From positions 5,494,501-5,558,500 of the forward strand of contig CATIUR010000002.1 of assembly GCA_949592205.1 (NCBI GenBank): a stretch of 64,000 nt of DNA. Reading direction: 5' to 3'. The notes below the pieces were generated by a model. That model made no database searches, had not been told where the DNA came from, and saw only the letters and a list, made by a program, of their open reading frames with translations. Shown in pieces: positions 1 through 10,968 of this stretch (the first letter of the stretch is position 1; every line of letters starts with the position of its first letter). The position numbers were made by a program, and so were the translations under genes. Origin of the DNA: Helichrysum umbraculigerum. Taxonomy: Eukaryota; Streptophyta; Magnoliopsida; Asterales; Asteraceae.

Positions 1-1581
1 AAAAGTAGGCAAAGCAGCAGTAGTCATGTCTGGCATATAGTCGGCCTGAACCTGAACCTGATCGTCAACCTGCATGTCCTGTCTAAAACCTGACTGAGGT
101 GAGTCTGTCTCTGAAGATGTGTCTGATATAGCTGACTCAGCTGGTCCTGGACGGGTCATGGCACGGGAGGATGGCTGCCCAACATATGGGATATGCGTCA
201 TATGTGGTGTTGCAGTGTGCACAGAGAAAACCGGCTCAACCGCAGGAGTAGTCCTGGTACGGCGGGCACGAGGGATCTCGATGGGCACAGTGCGGGTGGA
301 AGATGTGGGTGGTACGGTAGTGTAAGGAATGGTGGTAGTGGATGGTGTCATGGAAAGTGGGTGTAGTGGCATGGTGTGGTAGTTGGGTGGTCGTGGGCCG
401 CATACCCATGTAGGGCGTGCAGGTGGTGGGAATCCAAACTCAGCAGCCAAATATGTGTCCTGTGTGTAGTGTGAGTTAAGCATACCCAACATACCGTACA
501 TGAGCTCGGATGTCACCGGATCTCCCCAACCAAACTCTCGAGCAGGCGGTATCAGTGGACTCTGTGCCTCAGCAGCGGCAGTCTCTCCCTCCTCTCGCTC
601 ATGAGCAACAGTGGTCCTAGGCTGTCGGTGGACTGTGCTGTCATCGAACTCAAACCTAACACTCTTGCTCCTCGGGGGTCTCATATGAACTCCCGGAATG
701 ATCTCACCTTCCTTCCATCTAATCTGCCCATCAACATCCTTCTCTAGCAACCATACTTTGACCATGTAGTTGATGTTATACGGCTTAGATACCCTGTTCA
801 CTACTGGTGTCAAGTTACCGATCACCTCCTCAGTTAACAGCCCCATTCTCTTGACTAACTTAGTGATTACTGCTCCCATGTAAGCAGACTCTGATTCGGT
901 GTATCCTGACTCAGTGAGGATCCTATCAGCAACTATATAAGCAACATTCACGTGCTCCTGCTCTATAATGCTCTTGATAATCAGCAAATCTTTTACTCCA
1001 ACAGCTCCTTTGGTCTTTCTTTTTCCTCGAATGCTACATGCAAGGAGGTTGTGGAGAACCTGATGGTGCTTATCAAGAAAACTGGTGGCCTTGACATTGG
1101 ACTGAAACTGATTTCCAGTCAATTCTTGCCAGATAGCAGTGTGGTCTCGCTGTTTCACCTCTCTGTTTGCTTTCAGGAAGAAAGAAGTAGTGACTTGATA
1201 CTCAGTGTATAGCTCAAGGTGACTAGCAAAAGTTGCTAATGACATTTGTTGAGGGTTGCCCAAAAAGTTGAATCTGATCATTCGGTCATCATTTAGTTTA
1301 TCGGTTGTCTTGTCAAACTGGAAGGTAACCATGAATTCAGCAACTAATTCCCGATAAACATTTTCCCTAATCTCAAACAGATTCTTCCAGGCTCGCAGAT
1401 TTCGCTTCCCTTCCTTGAACATAATCAATCTTTCAAAACCTTGTTTTAAACCAATCTGCTCCAAGTCTTCCCACACTATGTACCTATTTTCCCCTAAATC
1501 ATGTTTTAACCATGTCTGAAACTTTTCCCGTATCTCTGGATCTTTGATGGATTTCCTGATATAGCGAGGAATCTCAGCCAT
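1..1581 (-). CDS. Athila ORF-1-like retroelement protein, partial
   Basis: On the complementary strand an ATG at 1581 opens a frame with no stop for 527 codons up to the window edge, so the C-terminus is missing. Residues 1-80 are charged and probably helical (begins MAEIPRYIRKSIKDPEI). Residues 80-125 hold the most diagnostic stretch, an EFMVTFQFD strand, then RFNFLGNPQQMSLATFASHL. That matches the pattern 'short F-x-L/F-x-G segment, then L/M-S/T-L-x-x-F' which I associate with the plant ATHILA ORF-1 / 'putative plant transposon protein' families. After about residue 340 it becomes a Pro/Thr/Ser-rich tail. It is the second ORF downstream of the tRNA-Asp-type primer site at 4971-4988 and belongs to the same element. 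Function in the family is unknown; it has been discussed as gag-associated or envelope-like. Family call moderate, coding status good. Confidence 0.7.
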   Translation of the reverse strand, partial: MAEIPRYIRKSIKDPEIREKFQTWLKHDLGENRYIVWEDLEQIGLKQGFERLIMFKEGKRNLRAWKNLFEIRENVYRELVAEFMVTFQFDKTTDKLNDDRMIRFNFLGNPQQMSLATFASHLELYTEYQVTTSFFLKANREVKQRDHTAIWQELTGNQFQSNVKATSFLDKHHQVLHNLLACSIRGKRKTKGAVGVKDLLIIKSIIEQEHVNVAYIVADRILTESGYTESESAYMGAVITKLVKRMGLLTEEVIGNLTPVVNRVSKPYNINYMVKVWLLEKDVDGQIRWKEGEIIPGVHMRPPRSKSVRFEFDDSTVHRQPRTTVAHEREEGETAAAEAQSPLIPPAREFGWGDPVTSELMYGMLGMLNSHYTQDTYLAAEFGFPPPARPTWVCGPRPPNYHTMPLHPLSMTPSTTTIPYTTVPPTSSTRTVPIEIPRARRTRTTPAVEPVFSVHTATPHMTHIPYVGQPSSRAMTRPGPAESAISDTSSETDSPQSGFRQDMQVDDQVQVQADYMPDMTTAALPTF

Positions 1582-3417
1582 CTGTAAATAAGAAAAACAA
1601 GAACATAGTGAATTACCAAGAATAATCACAAGTTTATGGAATAGTTCATTTTCTAGATTTTTAACGAAAATTCGAAATGTGGGCATTAGAAAATGAGCAG
1701 TCCCAAAAACTTGTAATAACTAGTAATACCACCAAACTCAACTTTCAACCATCACAAGAAACTTTGATTTACAATAATAGGCTATTAGGTCTTTAATGAT
1801 TTCTAGAAGACAAGTCAAAAGACTACTTAACCATCATAAGCATGTATGATATAGACCTAAATCTTAATCATGTAATTACCTTATCATGGCAAGCATAACC
1901 TATTACCGCATACTAATGCAAACTATCATGATTATTTGAGCAAGTATTTAGCATTTTTAACCAAATCATGCAAGTAATGCAACAAAGTTCCCTAGTTGAC
2001 AATCGTGTTGTTAGATTGGATCTTTTAAAGTGATTATGGCAATTTTTTATAAATGCTACTTTAGAATTTTCAAAAGTAGTTGTTGTAAGGAAAGTGTAGC
2101 ATTAATTTAAGACTTGCCATAATACTTTTAAAGATATAATTTTACAACACCACCATGACTCTTTAACTAGAATGGTTACTAGTATTACTAAAATTTAAGC
2201 ATTTTGACTTTTTAAAGTCGACTTTACCAAAGTAAGGTTTCCTTTTGTCATTTGCCCAATTCATAGTAATACTAACTTGAACTAGCAAATCAAAGCGAAG
2301 CATTAACATCAACTTAAGTCAAAACATCATTTTAACCAAGAGTTTTATTTCAAAATGGTGACGTTTAATCAAAGGTCAATGTTTCATGCTTACTTTAATT
2401 TGCTAACTTGACCATAACACACATTTAACCGCAAATGAAGCAAATGAATAAGCTATACTAATCATATTAAGCATTAATGAATCAACAAACAACTTATCAT
2501 AAGCAATTTAATTATCAAATGGTCAAAGTGGACTAACTAGCCAAAAAGTCAAAGAAGATTCAACTTTCAAAAGTCAAACATCAAATTACTTCAATCTAAC
2601 TAGTAATGCTAGTTCCTACATCATCTTATATCATCACTAAGCAAGAATCAAAGCTCAATTTCGCAATGTAAAGCACAAATCTTCAAAAACTAACTTGAAA
2701 CCCTAAGTTAACAAAGTTAGAGAATTTTGGTGGTTAAAGCTTGGATCATACCTTAATGAAGATGTAATGATGTTAAATGAACCAAAAATGACCTAGAGAT
2801 GAAGAGATGAAGCTTGATTTGAGCTTTAATGGTGAAAAATGGTGGATTTGGTGTGGGGGTAGTGAAACCGTCGGCCAAGGAGGGGGAAGGAGGAGAAAAA
2901 ATGATTTTTTATGTGTTTTGACTTTGTTTGACTCATTCCCCATCTTTTTATCTCCCTCCTTTTTCCATTTAAGGTAAATGACCATTTAAAATGTGATTAC
3001 AAGATAATTTGGGTAATTAAAAACCTTAGCACAATATTTTAGCAAAAGTTTAAAATTTGGTATTAGACTGTAGTTAACTGTGCACAGCAAAAAGATTGGT
3101 TTTTATTTAAAACGGAAATGAAAAACTACTTAATAAAACAAACGATATTTTTGGTTTAAAATCTTGACTCTTTTTAAATCCAAACAATTTAAAAACTTTC
3201 TAAAAATATTTGAATTTAAGAATTTCACGTTTTTAGAAACTGCGCAGATTTTGCGGAGACAAAGATTTTAAGAGTTTTTGACTTTTTTAAGAAACAAATT
3301 AAACTAATAATTGAACTAACCTACGAAAATTATTTTAAAGACCTAATTAAAGATTTGGGTTGCCTCCCAAAAAGCGCTTGGTTTAAGTCTGTAGCTCGAC
3401 TATTGTTCCAAAACAGT
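1582..3417 (-). other. Non-coding interior of Athila-like element
   Basis: AT-rich spacer of 1.8 kb between the two ORFs of the Athila-like element. I see no protein similarity on either strand; the short ORF at 2773-2985 is low complexity and looks like chance. Autonomous Athila/Tat elements normally have gag-pol in this part of the element. None is visible here, so the copy may be a non-autonomous derivative, or its pol may lie to the left of the window. Confidence 0.6.
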
Positions 3418-4757
3418 TTAAAGGGGATTGCTTGAAAGCAATCTTGAAGTATAGCGAGGAATAAAATCACAGTTTAGAATGTTAATGACATAATCAACTA
3501 GCTCGGCAGGGTGTGATGAGAAATTTTCGAATTCGCTAAGAATCCTACGTTCTTTCCGGCCTAATTCTAGCAGATTATTAACAAACTTTTTAAATTCCTT
3601 TCTAACTTTCTTTTTACTTGAAATTCCCATTCGTATACCGCGGTCTATATTATTAAGATCGTGAAGAAGATTTCCTAAAATTCTCTGAAACCTAAATTCC
3701 TCTTTTGAGTCGGGATTACCATATATAGTTTGCACTGCAATGGCAGTATCCAAAATTAGAGATCTTTGAGAAACGGTGAAAGGGAATTTGGATTGATCGA
3801 ACAACGAAGCGAGTTTAACGTGGATATCTTCTCTTTCAGCAAAGAAAGCGGCTTCTATCTTGTTGTCGTCTGCTCCAGGAAATATTTCTTGCAACTTGGC
3901 GATTATATAGGCGGCAGGATCTACGAAAAATGGAATTTTTCCAGAAATGACGAGAGTGATCGCGGGATCTTTAGAAGTTAATAGCTCAAGCGTATTTATC
4001 ATAGCTGCAACATGACGATTAATCCTGTTTTGAGAAACCGATTGATAATCGGTGCAAGCAAATAGATCCATGAGGCGATCTATTTCTGATAAAAGCTTTC
4101 GCTCTTGCTCTCGATATCGTGTGAAGATACTATCTTCCTTTTGGGTCGGAAGACAGTGGAGAATACCTACGAGTATGTCTATCCTTAAGATGGTTTCTCT
4201 TTGCTCGACTGAGTAAGGAAAATCGGACATATTTAAGTGTAAGGCAAATGTTTTGCATACATCCAACCTTTTCTCAGGATCAAAAGAGTAACCAACGTAT
4301 CGGATTTCATCACCATCTGAATCTTTCGGTATTTCCCAACTACAACACGATAAATGGTGTACGAAGGTTCCGGTACGAGGAATACAAAAATTGGTGATTT
4401 TGGAAGATGCTCATGAATATCCTCGTTCCTTATGGGGGTTCGTTCTTCTTTGGATGAAGAATGAAAGGGTTGAGGGTTTCCGTGAACATTATCGACAAAA
4501 TCAGGGAATCTATGGATATTTTCTAAGGAATGTTTAATCTCAGGTGCAGGTAAAACCTGATAGCTTGGAATGCTAGAAGCAGAAGTTGAGATCTTCTGTT
4601 GAGATTTATGGGTTCCTAAGTCAAGATCTAAGAGTTTCCCTAAGGTTCTAGAATCGTCGTCTGGTCCAGCGGAGGCTTCTTCCGGTGATGAGTGAAAGTC
4701 GGATTTCAACTCTTGTTCCAAGTGGTTGAAGAACTCAGCATCGTCCATAGTCGTCAT
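3418..4757 (-). pseudogene. Unknown retroelement ORF with a duplicated helical module, frameshifted
   Basis: First ORF after the primer site of the Athila-like element (ATG at 4757, about 210 nt downstream). Frame one runs 4757-4233 and frame two 4266-3418. Readable second-frame sequence continues upstream of 4266 to about 4345, so a single -1 indel near GGGAAA at about 4345 separates them. The N-terminal half (to about residue 135) is acidic, Ser/Pro-rich and probably disordered. The C-terminal part is helical and contains two related modules of about 135 residues. Copy one carries FPYSVEQRETIL and ends in DPAAYIIAKLQEIFP; copy two carries FPFTVSQRSLIL and ends in HPAELVDYVINILNCDFIP. There is no CCHC knuckle, protease or RT motif. 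I do not recognise the family. It occupies the place of gag and could be a divergent gag or an accessory ORF. Confidence 0.5.
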
Positions 4758-4970
4758 TTCTTTAGTCGTTTTGCTGGCGAATGGAGAAATGGGATAGGAA
4801 GGCGGCGAATCGTAGAAAGATATTTTTGGATTTTTTTTATTTTATTCTAAATTAAGCTAATTTATTCTAAAGAAAGTAACTTTCGGATAAGTTGAAGACA
4901 ACCTATACGAAAAGGATCTCCTAAAGGCTTATTTTATCTAAGGCGACTTCAGAATCGTAACGCCCTACGA

Positions 4971-4988
4971 TCCCCGGCAGCGGCGCCA
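4971..4988 (-). promoter_or_regulatory. Primer binding site, tRNA-Asp type
   Basis: The complementary strand reads TGGCGCCGCTGCCGGGGA six bases inside the LTR end. This matches the 3' end of plant tRNA-Asp apart from one position and is the usual primer site of Athila/Tat elements. It fixes the element's orientation (minus) and the inner LTR boundary at 4995. Confidence 0.85.
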
Positions 4989-5849
4989 AAAACTTGATGC
5001 CAGCCCAACGGTCGGGTCTCTTTAGCTCACCTTGGGAGTGAACCGTCCTTGTCGTCAGCAGGACTTAACCACCGCTTGGCTGGATCAGTGAGTTTTAAAT
5101 TTATAAAGAGCTGGGGCTCAACTTATAAATACTACCTACTACACAGGGTGAGTAAGCAGCAAGTATAACTCGAGGTCGTTCTTAAATCGGAGCGAATTGA
5201 AACGAAGCGATGCCAAAGATAGGGTTCACTTTTAGGATGGTTTTGTGCAAGTAGGTAGGTTTTTGGTGTTTTAGTTTTCTAATTTAATTAATTAACTACG
5301 TGCAGTAAAATAAAAGATAGAGGAGAATCGGTAGCTAGGTAGACAGATAGAGAATTGCGGCAGTTGAAACTTCGATAATCGGTTGTCGGGATGATGCTTA
5401 TTATAAAGATAATTGGGGACATTTTCAGTTAATAGACAAATGCATTATGGGTGTAAACACTAGGTCCCTACTTATTCTAGTTAATTACCAGAATCCGTAT
5501 GTCACTGAGCACCTAGGTTATCGTGATTCTGATCAGAACAGGCTGCTCAACCCCCCACACTGTCTTTTGGACCAGTGACCCTTGAAGGGTGCAGGAATAA
5601 GGTAACAGACTGCCCATTGGGTTATTCTGACCGTTCTTAACACCTAAATGTAAATGCCATCTCCTAAACATGTTCAGATCATTACTTTGTTATTCTAAAC
5701 TATCAGTTTTGTAGAGTCTAGGGGTTTTAAGAACTCTGAACCACTGCTGGGCTTGACTTTCATCACTAGACTCATTCCTTACGTTTGATTAGTTCAATTA
5801 CTTCTGTCATGATCTAGACTCTCCTTTGCAATCAGTCATTCAGCCCTAG

Positions 5850-6190
5850 GAACACCAACGGTGTACAATGCATACTCATTCCACAGCGTACCACACTAGG
5901 CACCGTTCACGATGTACTACACTTAAACAGTTCCACAGATCCTTTGTAACCAGGGATATGTTGTAGCTTTTACCCCTAGGTACAGGTACGGTGTACTATG
6001 TCGAAATGTTTCCATAGCTTCAGTTCCAGGGGTGGACAGACGGTGTACTGTAACATTTCCACAGTTATATTGGTTCCTAGGCCATATTCTAGGGTCTCTA
6101 GGTAGTCCACAGTATTGGCACATACGGCTATTTCCGGAGCTTCCACGTTGTACTCCACCAGTGGTGTTTCCAAAGCTATACTCAGTATTT
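5850..6190. repeat. Degenerate ~60-bp tandem repeat in Athila-like LTR
   Basis: Five to six imperfect units, each with a core like CGGTGTACTA followed 15-25 bp later by TTTCCACAG. Examples start near 5858, 5908, 5988, 6040 and 6150. It is non-coding and lies within the transcribed (R/U5) part of the LTR if the TATA box at 6826-6836 is used. Confidence 0.55.
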
Positions 6191-6660
6191 CAGCCGAATT
6201 ACAGTGACAGACACGGCTTCGTACTATAACACAGATAACTTCCTACTGTACCTAGAGGTGATCAAGTTCTAAGCCTAAAGTAGCAGTCACGCGAAGGACT
6301 GGAAAGGGTGATCCATAACTAAGTCTAGATGCATGATAAGTTTTAGACATAACAAAAATAACAATTCCCAATTATATAGTTTTAAAGATTAATTCAACAT
6401 CATCCCTACGTCTAATTATCTACATTTCAACAACCGCAACAGCACACTACTCAATAAGCATGGCAATAACAGTAACATACATCATACAAGCAGGCAGAAA
6501 TAATTCGGACATAGTATAAGTATGAAAAGATAGATATCACCAGTAAATTGAGCAGCGTAACGGCTGAAAAGAAAGACAGAGTCTTGCATCAAGAATGCTT
6601 TTATTACACCGTGATTACAATACCAGCTTCCTTCTCTCTCTACTGCTAACCAACTAACTA

Positions 6661-6727
6661 TCTCTCTCTCTCTAGAGACGGATAGCTCTAGAGAGAGAAA
6701 CTATCTAAACTATCCTAGAGAGAGAGT
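6661..6727. repeat. CT/GA microsatellite with inverted halves
   Basis: Short (CT)n followed by (GA)n around TAGAGACGG, giving a self-complementary purine/pyrimidine tract. It lies just downstream of the predicted LTR transcription start (minus strand), where plant leaders often carry CT repeats. Confidence 0.6.
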
Positions 6728-6825
6728 AAACTATAAAAACATAAAGAAAACGAAGAGAATTGAAGTATGAGAGTGTTGGATGGATGATTTTTTGGATTCT
6801 GTTTGAAAATGTGGAAATGAGGCTT

Positions 6826-6836
6826 CAATATATAGG
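6826..6836 (-). promoter_or_regulatory. TATA box of Athila-like LTR
   Basis: The minus strand reads CCTATATATTG, a good plant TATA context. Start of transcription would be near 6800, leaving about 690 bp of U3 upstream. The 20-bp palindrome array begins about 140 bp upstream. Confidence 0.5.
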
Positions 6837-6939
6837 CAACGCACAACCGTATCCGTAGACCGTATCCAAACCTTCAAATGCACAACCGTATCGCAAACCC
6901 GAATAAAAGTCTGATTTTTATTGACCAAACGCACGATAC

Positions 6940-7125
6940 GGTTGAGCTAGGGCAAATACGGTTGAACTGGACCGTATACGGGAGAGCATAGGGTGAATAC
7001 GGGAGAACACAGGCCGTATACGGCTGTGCTAGGCCGTATACGGTCTAGCTAGGCCGTATACGGTCTGTGCTAGGCCGTATACGGTCTAGTTTGGCCGTAT
7101 ACGGTCTAGCTCTCCCGTATCCTGA
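6940..7125. repeat. CCGTATACGG palindrome array in U3
   Basis: The 10-bp palindrome CCGTATACGG occurs at 6972, 7014, 7034, 7054, 7075 and 7095. The last five are spaced 20-21 bp apart by linkers such as TCTAGCTAGG. Half-sites (AATACGG, CCGTATCC) continue from about 6845 to 7125. It lies upstream of the TATA box, so it is placed like an enhancer. Confidence 0.85.
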
Positions 7126-7485
7126 TTCCTCGGTTCTTCGTTCCTTCGTTCGGGCGTAACTTCTTCGTCGTTTATCCGTTTTGAGTGATTCTCGCGCTCA
7201 CGGTTTCGTAATTTCCTAACGAAGAAAATGACATAAGTTAGAGGTCCTAACTCGGAGTGTAGCTCAAGAAGCATTAAAATGAATGAACGGAGGTACGGTG
7301 AAGCAGTTTTGCCCTGTTTCTTACATTTTTCATGCCATTTTCAGTGATTTTACAAACATCGACTCCGTTTTGACTTAGTTAACAAAACTTTATGAATAAT
7401 GTCCTTTTAAGTGTGTTTTAGTTAACTTTGTGCCTAAAATGTGGAAGATAACGTACGTAAAAACATGACTTTTTACGTGTTATCA

Positions 7486-8605
7486 GGGTACCCGGCGGGT
7501 ATGGGTCTTACCCGGCGGGTAAGGCTGAATTCCAGCCATTTGTATGTTAAGTTTAGACACTTATGAGTTGTTGATATAACTTGAACATAAAATGTTAATG
7601 TAGGTTATATTCTTGAGTTTAATTATATTTATGCCTAAGATAATATGGTGGCATAGGTATTGACTGTTATTCGAATAATTGATTTGAATCATTGTGTTGA
7701 TATAAGTTCAGTATATTGATATTGATTACTAACTTATATTTAATTGATTGTATTCTCAGATGTGGAGAAGGCTCAGTAATATTAGACTTCTGAGCTTGCT
7801 GCTGAGGTAGTTGGTGAGTGGATCTGTAACCTCAGTGTGATTTAGTTGTAATGATTTGATTTACAACGAGTAATTTATTATATTACTGTGATATGATGCA
7901 TCTGTGAAACATGTGGCCATGATAGACTGGCATGTTACTTACTTAGCTTATTTGTGCTAATATGTAAGATTCAGAGGTCAACTTGATTTGATAGTTGGGC
8001 TTGTTGTTGTTGTTGTAGACGACAGGAGATCTCATAAACTTGAATTGTTGGTTTAGAGATCTAGGTCGTGTGTGATCAACAACAAGTTATCGGTAGTGCT
8101 GTATGGGCCTATACAGTTGAACTATAAGTGTTCTTGGGTGCCAAACCGGTATATGGTTGCTCAGGGACCACCGATCCTCTTGATGTAGTTTGAATGACAT
8201 TGTGTGAATGTCGGCTAGTAATTGATTGAGTCAGTGATTTATATTCTGTTTATTGTGTTTTATGTAAACAGATTGTTATGCTGAGTTGGACTGTTGTTAT
8301 TGGTTCACTCACTTAGCGTTGTGCTAACCCCACCACAGTTCTTCCTGCAGGTTGTATATTAATGGGACGTATTGAGCAGGAGGTTGTTGGACTGGATGGA
8401 ATGTTTGACAGACTGTTACTCTGATGTAAATTTTATAACTATAAAAGTGTCTTGAATTATATAACACCGAGTTTGTTGAAATGTCATGTGTTTGGCTTTG
8501 AAAAAGTTTATTGACATTTTGAGTACATTGATATAAATGTTTTAAATATACGCTTCCGAGTCGCCAATATTATATAGTGGTTTATAATTAACGAGGGGTG
8601 TTAAA
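7486..8605 (+). repeat. Element 2 5' LTR (3' portion)
   Basis: Same sequence as 23665-24784. It contains two TACCCGGCGGGTA quasi-palindromes (7489, 7509), the conserved acceptor-like TTCTCAG, three small hairpins, and ends in GGTGTTAAA before the primer site. Confidence 0.85.
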
Positions 8606-8607
8606 AG

Positions 8608-8620
8608 TTGGTATCAGAGC
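8608..8620 (+). promoter_or_regulatory. Primer binding site, tRNA-iMet (element 2)
   Basis: TTGGTATCAGAGC two to three bases after the LTR end; standard initiator-Met primer site of plant chromoviruses. The same motif occurs, in the respective orientations, in elements 3, 4 and 5. Confidence 0.85.
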
Positions 8621-9851
8621 AATAGTTTGGGTGAATTGGACTTGATAGAATGTTCAATCCTAAACTTTGATTGAGTTGAGTCAAACATTCCAGTGGGTGC
8701 GGGTTTAGTTGATTAGTGAATGTGTGAGAAAGTGATTAGCTGAATATGTACTAACCCTTAACAAGTTGTGAAGTTGTTGTTTGATTGCAGAGACGGAGGA
8801 ACATGAGTATCTGATTGGTATATTTCATGTTTCCTCAACATTGCTGGCTTAAGATTTGTCAGGTAATCTTTGATAAGCCTTTGTTAATTTACATTAACTT
8901 GAACTGTTTACTTTGTTATGTTAAGTAAGCATTGTTGTGAAGTTAATTGAGTCAGACTGATATGATTCCCCAGTTTTGAGTCAACTAATGATTGTTATAG
9001 GTTGACATGAGGATAGAGGTATTGAATGGGATACTCATTATGGTGGTTATTTCTGTTTGAATTGAAAAATGCAGAAATGTGATTAAATGAGTAGATAAAG
9101 AGTTGATTAAGGTTTAACATGATTGATGTTGGAACCTAAGGAGTGTCTTTATTGGTGAGACAAAATAATTGATAGTATTATATTAGTAGATTGGTTACAG
9201 GGTGTGATTTGAATTCTGTGTAAGGATTGTTGTGTCATTTGATTTGAAAATGACTGTTAATTGAGAGAATATGTGTTTATGTGACTACATGATATGTTTT
9301 GATTGTAGTTAAACACTTGAGTTAAATTAAGATGAATAGGTTTATGAGGAGTGTAGAATATAATAAAGTGAAATTGGTTTGGGAAGTGATGGATCTTTCT
9401 GGTCAATTGTAAATTAATAGATGAAATGTTTTATAGTAACATGATTGAGTAGATTGGTTGTGACAATGATGCTTGATATGATAGCATATGTCAAAAGTGA
9501 TGATAATTAATTAAGATGTGTCCTGAATTTTGAGGTAAATAGAGACATTGATTAGTGTTAAGTATTGAAACTATGATGATGGGTTATCATATGTTTGAGG
9601 TTTCAGATAAGTAATATACTGAGTGATTCAGCTGTTGGAAATTAGAACATTGTGTGTATGTGAAATGGCTTACATAATTAAGATTGAATATGTAAGTAGT
9701 AAGCTGATTTTGAGTATGTATCAGCTGTTAGAAACTATTAAATAGATGTTGATTGATTTGAAATCATGAAGTATTTAATACATATATGAGATAAGAGTAG
9801 ATCACATTGATAATTATAATGTAGAGTAGCCTGAGAATGGAGTGTGAAGAA

Positions 9852-9890
9852 CATAATCTTGCAACGCCTGATCACCGTTGTTATATTATG
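9852..9890 (+). ncRNA. Conserved hairpin with CCTGATCAC loop (element 2)
   Basis: 39-nt imperfect hairpin: outer arms CATAAT/ATTATG, inner arms CAACG (9862-9866) and CGTTG (9876-9880), loop CCTGATCAC (9867-9875). The equivalent in element 5 (40576-40614) has the same length and loop core but different inner arms. The palindrome TGATCA in the loop allows loop-loop pairing of two RNAs. Candidate dimerisation/packaging signal; inference from structure only. Confidence 0.5.
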
Positions 9891-10260
9891 CTGTGTCACA
9901 TGAACTTGTTGAGGCTACTTGGTATAAAATAAATGTAATGTGATTTTGAATAATTGAGCATGAAAGTATGCTAAGTTGTGTAATAGTTGTTGTTTGATAA
10001 GAAAATAATCAGTTGATAAAACTGTGACCTTTAGACGGTAAAAGTGAGAGTGTAAATGATAGTTGTTATTGATAGAGGTTTTGATGGTAAACCTATATGA
10101 TAAAATTGATTTTGTTGAATATGTGATTTTAACTGATTGTGTTAAATCAACCATAGGTGAACTTATTAGTGTTTAAATGAATCACTATTTTGTATCTGGC
10201 TTGTATGAGGCCAAGGTTGAGACATGTAAGTATTGTCTGGTTTAAGGAAATTCCTAGTAT

Positions 10261-10430
10261 TATTGAAAGTAATAATTGGAAGTATATGTTTGATAGTAAA
10301 CATATAATATGAAATGGCTTGTATGGAGCCAAGATTGCTGTAGGTTGATTTTGTTTTTGTGAAGGATTGATAAAATTATTGAACGTAATAATTTGAAATA
10401 TATGTTTGAGAGTAAACATATAAGATGAAA
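10261..10430 (+). repeat. Duplicated unit with 9-bp hairpins
   Basis: Two copies of a unit about 116 bp apart, each with TATATGTTT and AAACATATA arms (10283-10306 and 10399-10422) around loops GATAGT and GAGAGT, followed by ATGAAATGG. The stems are identical and the loops differ by one base. Confidence 0.65.
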
Positions 10431-10963
10431 TGGTTTGGGAGTTAACTTGATGGTATGTTAACTTTGAAAGTCAAACCATGAATAGAGAATTGTGTATAAA
10501 AAATTAATTGCTTGTGATTGGTTTGAGTTTGGGTCAAACTTGAGAAAAGCAATTAGAGAATTTTATTAAATTGTTGATTGAAATCAAAGTTGACATATAG
10601 TCGACTGTTTGTGTTAAAATAGTCTAACATAGATTGAAATGTTATGATTGTGTGGAATGTGATTAAATTTCTAGATTAACCACATTATGTTGAAATGGGT
10701 CATGTAAGATCCAAAGGGAATATATGAATTGTCTAAGTTTGTGAAACTTGATTTATTTACTTAAGGATAGTATTAAGTAATTGAAATATTGTTAAGTATA
10801 ATTGAGTATTCAGTTAAGCAATGATTGATATTTGAACTGAATATGTATTGGAGAATTATATGGATAAGAAGTCATTGTATGATATGACAGTTATAATTTG
10901 CTAAGAATAAATTGAGTCACATTGATTAAAATTGTGATAAGAAATTCTTACCAGGGTGTGAGG

Positions 10964-10968
10964 CTTAT
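10964..10968. repeat. Target site duplication CTTAT (left, element 3)
   Basis: CTTAT immediately before the element 3 left LTR; its twin is at 21108-21112. A perfect 5-bp TSD shows an unrearranged insertion. Confidence 0.95.

Larger units (their letters stand above)
4995..7485 (-). mobile_element. 5' LTR of Athila-like retrotransposon
   Basis: On the minus strand the LTR begins TGATAACACG at 7485 and ends GGCATCA at 4995, next to the primer site: 2,491 bp with TG...CA ends. The partner LTR is outside the window. Its outer end abuts base 7486, which is internal to the LTR of element 2 (7486 corresponds to 23665), so the Athila-like element is inserted there. The expected 5-bp target duplication would be GGGTA (7486-7490). 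A TATA box lies near 6826-6836, with an array of CCGTATACGG palindromes upstream and a degenerate 60-bp repeat downstream. The short ORFs at 5923-6229 and 7086-7274 look like chance. Confidence 0.8.
8621..10963 (+). other. Non-coding interior of element 2, left part
   Basis: AT-rich, stop-dense in all frames. It contains the CCTGATCAC-loop hairpin (9852-9890), in a block of about 100 bp also recognisable in element 5 at 40550-40680, and a duplicated hairpin unit at 10261-10430. No protein similarity seen. Confidence 0.6.

Noticed and set aside
1..1581. Envelope glycoprotein of an endogenous retrovirus
   Set aside because: Athila elements have been proposed to carry env-like ORFs, but I see no signal peptide or membrane segment in the 527 residues visible, so I do not claim one.
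8640..8700. Nested GAATGTT/AACATTC and CAATC/GATTG pairing just after the element 2 primer site
   Set aside because: Plausible local structure, but no counterpart found in the other elements and no distinctive loop, so not listed as a signal.
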